From Leptolyngbya sp. Heron Island J (GTDB lineage Bacteria > Cyanobacteriota > Cyanobacteriia > Phormidesmidales > Phormidesmidaceae), in contig NZ_AWNH01000049.1 in NCBI RefSeq assembly GCF_000482245.1, positions 1 through 64,000 on the forward strand: DNA of 64,000 nt, written 5' to 3'. The position numbers were made by a program, and so were the translations under genes. Of this stretch, positions 9,311 through 17,265 are shown in pieces. Below the pieces are notes generated by a model. The model made no database searches. It was not told the DNA's origin and worked only from the letters and a program-made list of their open reading frames with translations. The first letter of the stretch is position 1. Each line of letters begins with the position of its first letter.

Positions 9311-9570
9311 GGTCGATGGGTTAGGGTATGTCAAATCCAGGACGCCCATGGTTAGCCAGAAAGCCATCGACCTTTTCTAATTCTTGTTAGGGATGATTGC
9401 ATCAGCTCCTCCTTACCTTCCTATTATGAGACTACTATGGCCGGATTTACGACTGTTGTTGTCCTGGCATTTTCCATTGGATTAAACAGCTTTGTATAGT
9501 GCTCTCTCAACTATGGGTTCCTCTAGATCCATGCCAACTCATCTCTACTAAGTAGAGATGAGTCTTTTTT
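9311..9570 (+). ncRNA. Possible small RNA ending in a perfect palindromic terminator
   Basis: No convincing gene lies between 9304 and 9537, yet a 13-bp perfect stem (ACTCATCTCTACT with AGTAGAGATGAGT, one-base loop, 9537-9563) followed by CTTTTTT marks a transcript end at about 9570. Upstream, GGTCGATGG (9311-9319) pairs with CCATCGACC (9364-9372) followed by TTTTC, a second possible structure. The transcript start is unknown. A 20-codon frame at 9437-9499 (MAGFTTVVV..., hydrophobic) could instead be what is terminated. Confidence 0.35.
9437..9499 (+). CDS. Possible 20-residue hydrophobic peptide
   Basis: The frame reads MAGFTTVVVLAFSIGLN and three more residues, enough for one membrane helix, as in small photosystem or cytochrome subunits. 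It does not match PetL, PetN, PsaM or PsaI as I know them. No clear ribosome site precedes it. It ends 37 bp before the palindromic terminator. Confidence 0.22.
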   Translation: MAGFTTVVVLAFSIGLNSFV

Positions 9571-9732
9571 GGATTTTAGATACGTGTGAGGGCAAAATAG
9601 GTCTCAAAACGGGCAATATACTCCAATCGGTAGTTACAATACTAGTCTCGTCATAGAATCACAATCCCTAATTTAAGTAAGGCCGTGATTCATATCAGTG
9701 CTGTCAATAGGGATAGTCAACCTAGGGGGCAA

Positions 9733-9822
9733 GATTTTATCAGATCTAAAAATGTTGTCTGCAGAGGCGTTCTATGGAACGCCTGTAGGGCAAAAGATAG
9801 AACCTAATTGAATCCTCATTCC
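9733..9822 (+). repeat. 90-bp palindrome-centred repeat, copy A
   Basis: The stretch matches the reverse complement of 29143-29231 at roughly 90% of positions (shared pieces: ATGTTGTCTGCAGAGG, ATGGAACGCCTGTA, CAAAAGATAG, AATCCTCATTCC). Its centre is a hairpin GGCGTTC-TAT-GGAACGCC. Similar GGAACGCC hairpins are common intergenic repeats in filamentous cyanobacteria. It lies 95 bp before the TPR gene. Confidence 0.8.
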
Positions 9823-9857
9823 CTCGTAGATCAAGTATTGCAGCTATTAGTTTAAGC

Positions 9858-9877
9858 TTGAGAATCAATCTCAATAG
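9858..9877. promoter_or_regulatory. Candidate Fur box before the TPR gene
   Basis: TTGAGAATCAATCTCAATAG has TTGAGA and TCTCAA arms around a 5-bp centre. It is the best Fur-like site in the window, 40 bp before the ATG at 9917. Confidence 0.55.
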
Positions 9878-9916
9878 TTGCTATGCTTAATGCTGTAGCT
9901 AGCGGACAATTGATCG

Positions 9917-10612
9917 ATGTTTCTACGTAAATCTATTCCACTTTTGCTGCTATCTTTACTATTGAGTCCGCTACCGGCGATGGCGCAGTCTGCTGAAGAG
10001 CTTGCACAGCAAGGTTTAGAGGCATATCGTGCTGGGGAATATGAGGCGGCAGCCATGGCCTGGCAGCAGATGCTTGAAATTGATCCTCAAAATGCTGATG
10101 CCTATAACAATTTGGGGGCGACCCTGTATCAGCTTGGTAGGCCAGAAGAAGCGGCTGATGCCTACCGACAAGCCTTAGAAATCGATGGGGAGAGTGCAGA
10201 TACGTACAATAACCTGGGTACGGTACTTGCCCTTCAAGAAGACTATGAAGAGGCGATTGCAGCCTATGAACGAGCTATCGAGTTGAATCCAGAATTACCT
10301 GAGGCCTATGTAAACTTAGGTAATCTTTTGCCAGCAGAGCAGGCCGTCGGCGTCTATGCCAAAGCTATAGAAATAAATCCTAACTATGTTCAGGCATACA
10401 ATAACCTGGGCACTGTGCTTTTTGATCTAGAACGATATGAAGAAGCCGTTGTTGCCTATAGCCGAGCATTGGAACTTGCACCTGATTTTCAAGCAGCTCG
10501 CGATAACTTAGCGTTAGCGGAAGCTGCGCTTGAGAATAGCGAAGATGTATCTACAGAATCACCTGAGGAATCACCTGAAGAGGCAGCTGAAGAGGCTAAT
10601 CCTGCGGAATAG
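9917..10612 (+). CDS. Secreted TPR protein
   Basis: The 231-residue product has a signal peptide (MFLRKSIPLL, cleavage after AMAQ near 24) and about five TPR units of 34 residues (about 25-205; patterns AYNNLGATLYQLGRPEEA and AYNNLGTVLFDLERYEEA). The Glu/Pro-rich tail is low in complexity. It is probably a periplasmic or thylakoid-lumen scaffold. TPR proteins of this type assist photosystem assembly, but nothing here fixes a partner. A Fur-like palindrome 40 bp upstream suggests it belongs to the iron-stress locus. Confidence 0.85.
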   Translation: MFLRKSIPLLLLSLLLSPLPAMAQSAEELAQQGLEAYRAGEYEAAAMAWQQMLEIDPQNADAYNNLGATLYQLGRPEEAADAYRQALEIDGESADTYNNLGTVLALQEDYEEAIAAYERAIELNPELPEAYVNLGNLLPAEQAVGVYAKAIEINPNYVQAYNNLGTVLFDLERYEEAVVAYSRALELAPDFQAARDNLALAEAALENSEDVSTESPEESPEEAAEEANPAE

Positions 10613-10864
10613 CTCACCCAGGGCTGTAAACTAGCGAAAATAGTAGTGCTAACCAGGTAAAGATTCAGGTAGTCCCAAACGTGTCAGGATATTCAGTCGA
10701 TAAGGGGATGCAATCAGCTAGTTCTATCAGCGCAGATAGGCGTGTTTCAATCTGAATTCTCTGGGTCTGCTGCTGTAGCCCTCTGCCCTCCCTGTCATAT
10801 TATCGGCTAAAAAATTGAGAGAATTGATTTGTGAAAGCGAAGAGCAAACTGTCAGTATCTTGAG

Positions 10865-11767
10865 CTAATGCTGTTTATCAGCGGTAGTGAACCAATCGGC
10901 CTGATCCGGCAATGGGATGAACTCAGTTTCTTCAGGCACCTGACCAAACTGCCAATCTTGCCAGTCCTGTTTTGCTTGCTCAATTCGGTCTTGTCGGCTA
11001 GAAACAAAATTCCACCATTTATATCGTGTTCCTAGGGGTTCTCCACCGATGACCATACAGCGACCAGCAGTCCCTGAGGTGATTTCAATAGCTTGCTCAG
11101 GTGCTAACATCACCATACGATGCTGGTCTACGGGTTGTCCATCGACGGTCAGTCCCTCAGTAACAGTGTAAACAGCGCGTTCACTGTAGCCAGTGGTTAA
11201 GGTGAAGCTACCCCCGATCGGAAACTGTAGATCCAAATAAAGGATGGGTGAAAATGTTTTGACAGGAGAGATGCGATCGCAAGCTTCCCCTGCAATGAGC
11301 TTGATCGTCACACCCTCGGTTTCCCAGGTGGGAATATCGGTGGCTGGATGGTGATGAAACCAGGGGGTAGTTTCTTCTGATGCTTCTGGTAAGGCTACCC
11401 AGGTTTGGATGCCGTGGAGAGTGGATTGTGAGTTGCGATCGCACTCTGGCGATCGCTCCGAGTGCGAAATGCCCTTACCGGCAGTCATCCAATTGACTGC
11501 ACCAGGATGAATCTCCTGAATTGTCCCTAAACTATCACGGTGGAGTAATGTCCCAGCAAACAGGTATGTCACCGTGGCCAGATTAATGTGAGGGTGAGGG
11601 CGCACGTCTACCCCCTTACCCGGTGGAAAAATTGCAGGTCCCAGATGATCAAAAAAGATAAAGGGGCCTACCATCGTACGCTCGTCACTGGGCAATAACC
11701 GTCGAGCACTAAACCCACCAAGGTCTTGCACATGGGGCTGAATGATCCTTTGGATGGACTTGGTCAT
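10865..11767 (-). CDS. Pirin family cupin protein
   Basis: The 300-residue product has the pirin N-domain (GPFIFFDHLGP, DVRPHPHINLATVTYLFAG, HRDSLGTIQEIHPGAVNWMT, GKGISHSER). The two His of PHPHINLATVTYL and the later His and Glu are the metal ligands of quercetinase-like pirins. The C-terminal cupin follows (about 175-285). A longer frame begins at 11815, but the ATG at 11767 gives the usual start MTKSIQR. The activity may be quercetin dioxygenase-like or regulatory, which the family leaves open. It is separated from its neighbours by 250 bp downstream and 142 bp upstream. Confidence 0.88.
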   Translation of the reverse strand: MTKSIQRIIQPHVQDLGGFSARRLLPSDERTMVGPFIFFDHLGPAIFPPGKGVDVRPHPHINLATVTYLFAGTLLHRDSLGTIQEIHPGAVNWMTAGKGISHSERSPECDRNSQSTLHGIQTWVALPEASEETTPWFHHHPATDIPTWETEGVTIKLIAGEACDRISPVKTFSPILYLDLQFPIGGSFTLTTGYSERAVYTVTEGLTVDGQPVDQHRMVMLAPEQAIEITSGTAGRCMVIGGEPLGTRYKWWNFVSSRQDRIEQAKQDWQDWQFGQVPEETEFIPLPDQADWFTTADKQH

Positions 11768-11909
11768 AGGAGATTCTTCATAACATTGGGGTGGATAGTC
11801 AATTTGAACGATCAAGCTAGTCAGACTTTTGGCTTGAGAGATCGTTCTTACTATTAAATCTCTGAGCTAAAATGACTCAGCTGTATCTCATTACCGCAAG
11901 AAACAGGGA

Positions 11910-12491
11910 CTAGTTAGCAAACAACCAGCCCTTAAACCATTGAGTCAAGCGAGGCATGATGACATAGGACAAAAGCGCGACTGTAATTGCCACATTAACA
12001 GCTATTTTGAGCAACCAGGGCAAGAAACTAAGCAACGGGGCAATCAAAGGGCTGACTCCTAACGATACAATCATGACGCCAACCCAAATTAAGATTGCCT
12101 GTTTATAGCGTTTGGGCGCTTGAGAGTTTTGCTGTTTGGGGAGCTGAAACCAGGACTCTAAACCGGACAAAACCTGAATGTTTTCTTGTTCTTGAATCAG
12201 AGGCTTCACCCGTTCGATCCAAGTATTACGAATATCTGATCCGAGCCAGGCGGTGAGGTGGTCACATGTCGCAAACTGCAGCACAATAACGTAGTCCAAT
12301 GATGAGCCAGGCTGAGGTCGGAGGATGCTGACTCCTAAGTGTCCGGCAAACTCACGGGCAACGGCTGAAATACCCTTGATCCATTCTTCGTAACCGTCTT
12401 GTCGTCCTGCCTTAACTTGATGGGTAATAACAGCCGTAACATGCTGGTCAGGTGAGCTGACACATTCAGCATTACTCAAAGATGTATTCAT
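11910..12491 (-). CDS. ABM-domain protein with C-terminal membrane segments
   Basis: The 193-residue product has an antibiotic-biosynthesis-monooxygenase-type ferredoxin-like domain (about 17-115; TAVITHQVKAGRQDGYEEW, DYVIVLQFATCDHL). Two hydrophobic helices follow (about 130-152 and 158-180). The N-terminal domain is dimeric in the family and can act on quinones or haem. The membrane-tethered version is common in bacteria with no defined role. Confidence 0.75.
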   Translation of the reverse strand: MNTSLSNAECVSSPDQHVTAVITHQVKAGRQDGYEEWIKGISAVAREFAGHLGVSILRPQPGSSLDYVIVLQFATCDHLTAWLGSDIRNTWIERVKPLIQEQENIQVLSGLESWFQLPKQQNSQAPKRYKQAILIWVGVMIVSLGVSPLIAPLLSFLPWLLKIAVNVAITVALLSYVIMPRLTQWFKGWLFAN

Positions 12492-12732
12492 AGTTCAGAT
12501 ACTTTCCTGATCAAGCTCAATATTAGGCAATAATACGACTTCTATTGTGGATTTACTCTTGCAAAAACACAATATTCTTTTATAGAAACATACTGTCTTT
12601 TTTGGGGAGACAATACAGCGCTGTTTATAACGGGGCTGGGTCTCCGGAGCTCACCAATGGCCCCATCATATACAGCCCATCATAAAATCACTGGTGTGAC
12701 CAATACGTTTCCCGTTGCGTCCCAGCGAGCCA

Positions 12733-12817
12733 TCAGCTCATGTGGAAAGTGCCAACCACAATGCTTGCGATCCCATAGATGACTTTCACCGCCTGCTGCC
12801 GATAGTTGCCTGGATCT
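12733..12817 (-). pseudogene. Possible C-terminal relic of a membrane protein
   Basis: Directly after the LysR stop the minus strand reads DPGNYRQQAVKVIYGIASIV then VGTFHMS-stop, which looks like the final helix of a membrane protein. It has no start. Another frame nearby reads HFPHELMARWDATGNVLVTP. Both could be decayed genes or chance. The rest of 12492-12732 has no recognisable content. Confidence 0.2.
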
Positions 12818-13732
12818 TTACTTTTCTGCAGTCTCCCAATCATTAACAACTGTCAAAAAGGAGTCTAAAACAGGTGATTTTTGATCATCTTTCCAGGCCA
12901 TGGCCAGTTGTAAGATCGGCGTTTCTTCCTGTAGCTTTCGGTATACCACACCAGGTCGACTAATCTTTTGCATTGAAGTGGCGACAAAGGCAATCCCAAT
13001 ACCGGCTGCTACTAGACCCACCATAGTCGGTTGGGGCGTTACTTCTTGCACCACCTTGGGTGTAAAACCAGCCTGGGTACACAGGGACAGAATCTGGCCG
13101 TAGAGATGAGGTCCTACCGTACGGGGAAAGAGAATAAAAGACTCGTAGGCCAGATCGTTGATCGAGAGAGTGGACCGAGCCGCTAGCGGGTGGTTTTCCG
13201 GCAGGGCGACTATCAGGGGCTCTTGTAAGACAGTTTGTAGTTTTACTGGGGCATCAATGGGGGGATGTAAAAAACCTACCTGGATCTCATCAGCCAAGAG
13301 GGCGGCTTCCTGCTGGGGGGTGCAGTTTTCCTGGAGGGTGAGTTCTACATTGGGATTGCGATCGCGAAATGTTCGCACAATCTCCGGTAACACGGTATAG
13401 AGAGCCGGGCCGGTATAACCAATCACCAGTTTGCCAAATTTACCCTGGGCGGCGCGGCGTACGGTTGCGATCGCGGTATCCGTCTGGGCCAGCACCTGGA
13501 GTACATCGGCAAGAAAAATACGGCCTGGCTCCGTTAGCTGCACCACCCGTTTGGTCCGGTAGAGTAGCTGCACCCCCAGTAGCGTTTCCAGCCGACGGAT
13601 TTGGTCACTTAGCACCGGTTGGGTAATGCCTAAGCGCTCAGCCGCTCGCCCAAAGTGCAGCGTTTGAGCCACCGCGACAAAATATCGCAGGTGGCGTAGC
13701 TCAATAGAAGCCGTTGCCAGGTCAATCATCAT
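12818..13732 (-). CDS. LysR-type transcriptional regulator
   Basis: The 304-residue product has a winged helix (about 10-70; ELRHLRYFVAVAQTLHFGRA, QPVLSDQIRRLE) and a periplasmic-binding-protein-like effector domain (about 95-295). The sequence is of the BenM/CatM/CbbR-like class. It is divergent from the secreted propeller at 13921. A perfect 18-bp palindrome lies ten bases before its start codon, a likely autoregulatory and divergent operator. The co-inducer is unknown. Confidence 0.92.
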   Translation of the reverse strand: MMIDLATASIELRHLRYFVAVAQTLHFGRAAERLGITQPVLSDQIRRLETLLGVQLLYRTKRVVQLTEPGRIFLADVLQVLAQTDTAIATVRRAAQGKFGKLVIGYTGPALYTVLPEIVRTFRDRNPNVELTLQENCTPQQEAALLADEIQVGFLHPPIDAPVKLQTVLQEPLIVALPENHPLAARSTLSINDLAYESFILFPRTVGPHLYGQILSLCTQAGFTPKVVQEVTPQPTMVGLVAAGIGIAFVATSMQKISRPGVVYRKLQEETPILQLAMAWKDDQKSPVLDSFLTVVNDWETAEK

Positions 13733-13741
13733 TAATAGCTT

Positions 13742-13759
13742 CTGACTATTAATAGTCAG
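13742..13759. promoter_or_regulatory. Perfect 18-bp palindrome at the lysR start
   Basis: CTGACTATTAATAGTCAG is self-complementary over all 18 bases and lies between the divergent LysR and propeller genes. LysR sites are typically interrupted dyads with a T-N11-A core, and this one contains T and A at that spacing. Confidence 0.6.
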
Positions 13760-13920
13760 CTAAAAATCTATTGGACAAATTATAGCCAGGCTTTTTATGG
13801 TGGAGCTACGGCAAACATCCTGACGTATTCGGGCGTTTGTGCATCCTAGTAGCCTAATAGCCCTGGCAATATGGAGTGTCCTCACCCATAGGCTTGGTTT
13901 TACAGTCTTCAAATCACACT

Positions 13921-15264
13921 ATGACCTTTAAATCTCTCATCCGATCTGCAATCATCGGTTTGCTGATGCTGCCCGCAACCGCTAGTTTGGCCCAGGACCG
14001 GGCTGCCCCCATGAACTTTCAAGGGCGTTATCTGGTGTCAATTTCAGATGCCGACATGGTAGCTTCAGCCTATGTGGATGGCCAGTTAGGCTCACGTGAA
14101 GGAGAGGATGCCCTAAGTGTGATTCCGCTCAATGGTCATATTCGAGATTTAGACGCTTATGAGACCAACGCCGGCAATTCGGTGGCGGGACCGCCAGTAG
14201 CCGTAGCCGTCACGCCAGATGGCCGCTATGCCCTTGTGATTGAAACCTTTACCCCCCGACCTGATGGAGCCGCGACAGGACAAACTTTTGCCGATCTGCG
14301 CCACAGCAATCGGCTACAGGTGTTTGATTTGGCAGACCCTACCCAGCCCCAGCGTATACAGGATGTAGCCATTGGTGAGCGTCCCGATTCAGTTAGCATC
14401 AATCGGGATGGCTCTCTGATTACTGTTTCCTTTCACCCCAGGGGCATTGGTCAGGAAACGCCGCTAACGCTGATTCCGTTTAACAATGGACAGCTGGGAG
14501 ACCCTGTTTTTCCAGAGGTGCCTGGCTGGAGAGCTGGAGACCGCATGATTCACGCGGAATGGCACCCCACGGAAAATGTGCTGGCACTGGTGAACGAATC
14601 TAAAGCCGAAGTCTCTTTTGTACGGGTGAACACCCAAGGTGACAACGTTGATCTTCAGCCCTGGGGCAATGTTGTTCAAGCCGAAAAAGCGCCTTATATG
14701 GCTCGATTTACCTCTGATGGTCGCCATTTAATTGTTAATGGACTGTATTGGGGCGCAGATGTGGAGGGTCTTTGGAGTGAGGCTCCTAGAGGCAGTGTTG
14801 TCAGTATTCGTCTGGAGGCTGGCACACAAGCAGACGGGGCACCCCGCCACGCTCTTGTGTCACGGGCAATTACCGGCGTTAGTCCAGAAGGGATAGCCAT
14901 TAGTCCCAACGATCGCTATGTGGTAACAACCAATCTAGAACGGAGCTATCTCCCTTATGATGACGAGCGGATTACCTGGTTCTCATCGCTGACGCTGATT
15001 ACCCTCGATCCAGAAACAGGGCAGCTGAATCGAGTGGCCGACTATCCTTACGATGGCATCCTACCGGAAGCAGCCGCATTTGATGCCTCTGGTGAATTTT
15101 TAGCCGTCGCCAACTATGACCACTTTGACGATCGTATTACCGGTGGCTCCATTGATTTTTGGCGAATTGCGGTAGACCCGCTCAATCCTCAGCCCATGTT
15201 GGTGCAGACTCGCTATTCTGTGCCCGTCACCCGCGGTGCCCATTCGCTGGTGCTCGTTCGATAA
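13921..15264 (+). CDS. Secreted beta-propeller protein (YncE/lactonase-like)
   Basis: The product of 447 residues has a signal peptide ending ASLAQ near residue 25. WD/YVTN-type repeats follow, with blades such as AVAVTPDGRYALVIE, SVSINRDGSLITVSF, GIAISPNDRYVVTTN and AAAFDASGEFLAVANYD. These fit a seven-bladed propeller of the 6-phosphogluconolactonase/YncE type, though the substrate is unknown. A start at 13876 would add 15 residues ahead of the signal peptide, so 13921 is preferred. Divergence from a LysR gene suggests control by it. Confidence 0.8.
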   Translation: MTFKSLIRSAIIGLLMLPATASLAQDRAAPMNFQGRYLVSISDADMVASAYVDGQLGSREGEDALSVIPLNGHIRDLDAYETNAGNSVAGPPVAVAVTPDGRYALVIETFTPRPDGAATGQTFADLRHSNRLQVFDLADPTQPQRIQDVAIGERPDSVSINRDGSLITVSFHPRGIGQETPLTLIPFNNGQLGDPVFPEVPGWRAGDRMIHAEWHPTENVLALVNESKAEVSFVRVNTQGDNVDLQPWGNVVQAEKAPYMARFTSDGRHLIVNGLYWGADVEGLWSEAPRGSVVSIRLEAGTQADGAPRHALVSRAITGVSPEGIAISPNDRYVVTTNLERSYLPYDDERITWFSSLTLITLDPETGQLNRVADYPYDGILPEAAAFDASGEFLAVANYDHFDDRITGGSIDFWRIAVDPLNPQPMLVQTRYSVPVTRGAHSLVLVR

Positions 15265-15322
15265 ACTAGGGAACACGGACAGAGATAGGCACAAGCTTGT
15301 AGCACAGTTGAGTGATATATAG

Positions 15323-15823
15323 CATGGCTTCATTGGTGACTGGGTTGTTATTCAGCCTGTAAGTGACACCAATCAGACCTTGATTGAAGCGGTGCTGCCC
15401 CGCAAAAGCCAATTTTCTCGTCAAGCAGCGGGCACACGAACAGCAGCACAAGTTGTTGCTGCCAATATTGATACGCTCTTTTTGGTCAGCGGTTTGGACC
15501 AGGATTTTAACCTGCGTCGAATTGAACGCTATTTAGTCATGGCCTGGGAGAGTGGAGCTAATCCAGTGATTGTGCTCAACAAAGCTGATATCTGTGAGGA
15601 TCTAGACCAAAAGATGCTGGCGGTTGAAGACATTGCACTGGGTGTGCCCATTATTCCCCTGAGCGCACTACAACAAAATAATCTGGAGGCATTAACTGCC
15701 TATCTACAGCCAGGCCATACGATTGCTTTGTTGGGTTCTTCGGGGGTGGGAAAATCCACACTGACCAAGCCAGGATCGACAAGCCCAGCACAATTCCAAG
15801 GCTCGTTGGAAATCGATAACTAA
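15323..15823 (+). pseudogene. rsgA: Fragment of ribosome-assembly GTPase RsgA
   Basis: The open frame starts after a stop at 15320-15322 inside the OB-fold ([12 protein letters not shown], then [17 protein letters not shown]). It continues with the circularly permuted G domain: G4 motif VIVLNKADI, then G1 P-loop [12 protein letters not shown]. Right after the P-loop the family sequence is lost and the frame ends in an unrelated tail. The N-terminal part of the OB domain, G2/G3 and the zinc-binding C-terminus are missing. The usual protein has about 300-370 residues. It cannot be a working RsgA, and a complete copy is expected elsewhere in the genome. Confidence 0.85.
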
Positions 15824-15932
15824 AACATTCCGCCAGCAGTCAAAGTTAAATCGGCAGGATTAATCTAAACCTTGGCCACGTCTAAAACAATTGTTAGGCC
15901 GTGGCCAAGTTGATTCAACAGGAGGGGATGAT

Positions 15933-16136
15933 TCATTCGCTTGGTTGCGTGCGTTCCCTGGCAATACGAACGGCTTCATCCAGCAGCTTTTCAGCCAGTC
16001 GTATACAGATGGTGCCATAGCCAGATTTAAACATTTTGAAGAGTTCGTCTACCGCCTGGTCTACCATTTCAGGTGGTAATCCCTCACCTTCTATGATTGA
16101 TTGAAGGCTAGGGTCGTCTGGCTCACGTTCGCTCAT
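15933..16136 (-). CDS. Small acidic protein of unknown function
   Basis: The 67-residue product begins MSEREPDDPSLQSIIEGEGL and is predicted to be two or three helices (VDQAVDELFKMFKSGYG, RLAEKLLDEAVRIARERT). The composition and codon pattern look like a real gene. I do not recognise the family. It is isolated between the rsgA fragment and a LysR gene. The flanks 15824-15932 and 16137-16285 show only HIP1-type sites. Confidence 0.5.
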   Translation of the reverse strand: MSEREPDDPSLQSIIEGEGLPPEMVDQAVDELFKMFKSGYGTICIRLAEKLLDEAVRIARERTQPSE

Positions 16137-16285
16137 ACTTTTAGATACTCAAATTTTCGCATTTCTACAGCTCTAAGCGGCTGCGGACTTCGCTATACGG
16201 TTAATATACCTAAAATATGCACAGGGTACGGAGCTGCGATCGCAGCACCCCCGTCATACCAAACAACGGACAGAGGCATTGCCCA

Positions 16286-17152
16286 TTAACCAATGGCCGT
16301 TTTTAGAAAGTGACTAAGGACGGGGCCAGGGGGTGTTGACGGCCAGGCCAGCAAGGTTTCGATCTCAAACGTCGGCTGCAGTTCTCGATACACGACTCCC
16401 CTACGCTGCAGATTTTTGATAGAGGCTGGCACTAGGGCAATGCCCATACCCGCCACTACCAGTCCCAGCACTGTCTGCAAAAAGCGTGCTTCTTGAATGA
16501 CTTTTGGGATAAACCCATGGCCTTCACACAGCTTGAGAACTTGATAGTAAAAACTCTGCCCCAGCTTGGGAGGCGGCAAAATAAAGGTCTCATCAAGCAG
16601 CGCCTCAAGGCTCAAAACCGACTGACCAACCAGCCGATGACTGTCTGGCAAGGCAACCACTAAAGGCTCTTTGCAAAGGACATGATAATGAAACATTTCC
16701 CGCTGTTGTGAGTGTAAAAAACCACAGTCAATCTGACCATTAGCTAGCTGTTCAAGCTGGAGCTGAGAGTCTAGCTCACAGAGCTGGAGTTTCACCAATG
16801 GGAACTGGCGGCTAAAAGCTTTGAGGATGGCTGGCAACACAGTTTGCATGGCGGCACTATTAAACCCAATCACCAGCTGACCAACTTCGCCTCGGTTGGC
16901 CTGCTGGGCGATGCGGCTGGCTCGCTCGACCTGGGTGAGCACCCCATGGGCCTCTGGCAAAAAAGCTTGTCCGGCAGGGGTGAGTTGTAAGGGTCGTTGT
17001 TGGCGATTAAACAGTTTTACACCTAACTCTTTTTCCAATGCCCGAATCTGTTGACTAAGGGGAGGCTGAGCCATATTGAGCTGGACAGCAGCACGACTAA
17101 AGTTGAGAGTTTCGGCGACGGCGAGAAAATATCTAAGATGCCGAAGTTCCAT
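16286..17152 (-). CDS. LysR-type regulator divergent from trpBA
   Basis: The 288-residue product has a winged helix (MELRHLRYFLAVAETLNFSR, QPPLSQQIRALEKELG) and the effector-binding domain. It is clearly related to the LysR at 12818 (same GRAA/SRAA and FIPKVIQE-type motifs). The position, divergent from trpB with 113 bp between starts, copies the TrpI-trpBA arrangement of pseudomonads, where indoleglycerol phosphate is the inducer. Whether this one senses that compound is inference from position only. A 13-bp perfect dyad lies at its start. Confidence 0.9.
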   Translation of the reverse strand: MELRHLRYFLAVAETLNFSRAAVQLNMAQPPLSQQIRALEKELGVKLFNRQQRPLQLTPAGQAFLPEAHGVLTQVERASRIAQQANRGEVGQLVIGFNSAAMQTVLPAILKAFSRQFPLVKLQLCELDSQLQLEQLANGQIDCGFLHSQQREMFHYHVLCKEPLVVALPDSHRLVGQSVLSLEALLDETFILPPPKLGQSFYYQVLKLCEGHGFIPKVIQEARFLQTVLGLVVAGMGIALVPASIKNLQRRGVVYRELQPTFEIETLLAWPSTPPGPVLSHFLKTAIG

Positions 17153-17159
17153 AGGAGAG

Positions 17160-17192
17160 AGCGATACTATATTTTTCAGATATAGTATCGCT
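17160..17192. promoter_or_regulatory. Perfect 13-bp dyad between lysR and trpB
   Basis: AGCGATACTATAT and ATATAGTATCGCT are exact inverted copies with 7 bp between them. The dyad starts seven bases before the LysR ATG and ends 73 bp before the trpB ATG, a typical place for a LysR operator. Confidence 0.65.
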
Positions 17193-17265
17193 ACTTAATC
17201 AATATTGGACATATACAATGTCGGCGCTTACGGTGGCAATAGAGATTCGCTAAGACAATCCAACC

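Noticed and set aside
12600-12735. Protein-like run HFPHELMARWDATGNVLVTP on the minus strand
   Set aside because: No start, stop follows quickly, and no family recognised; too short to support.
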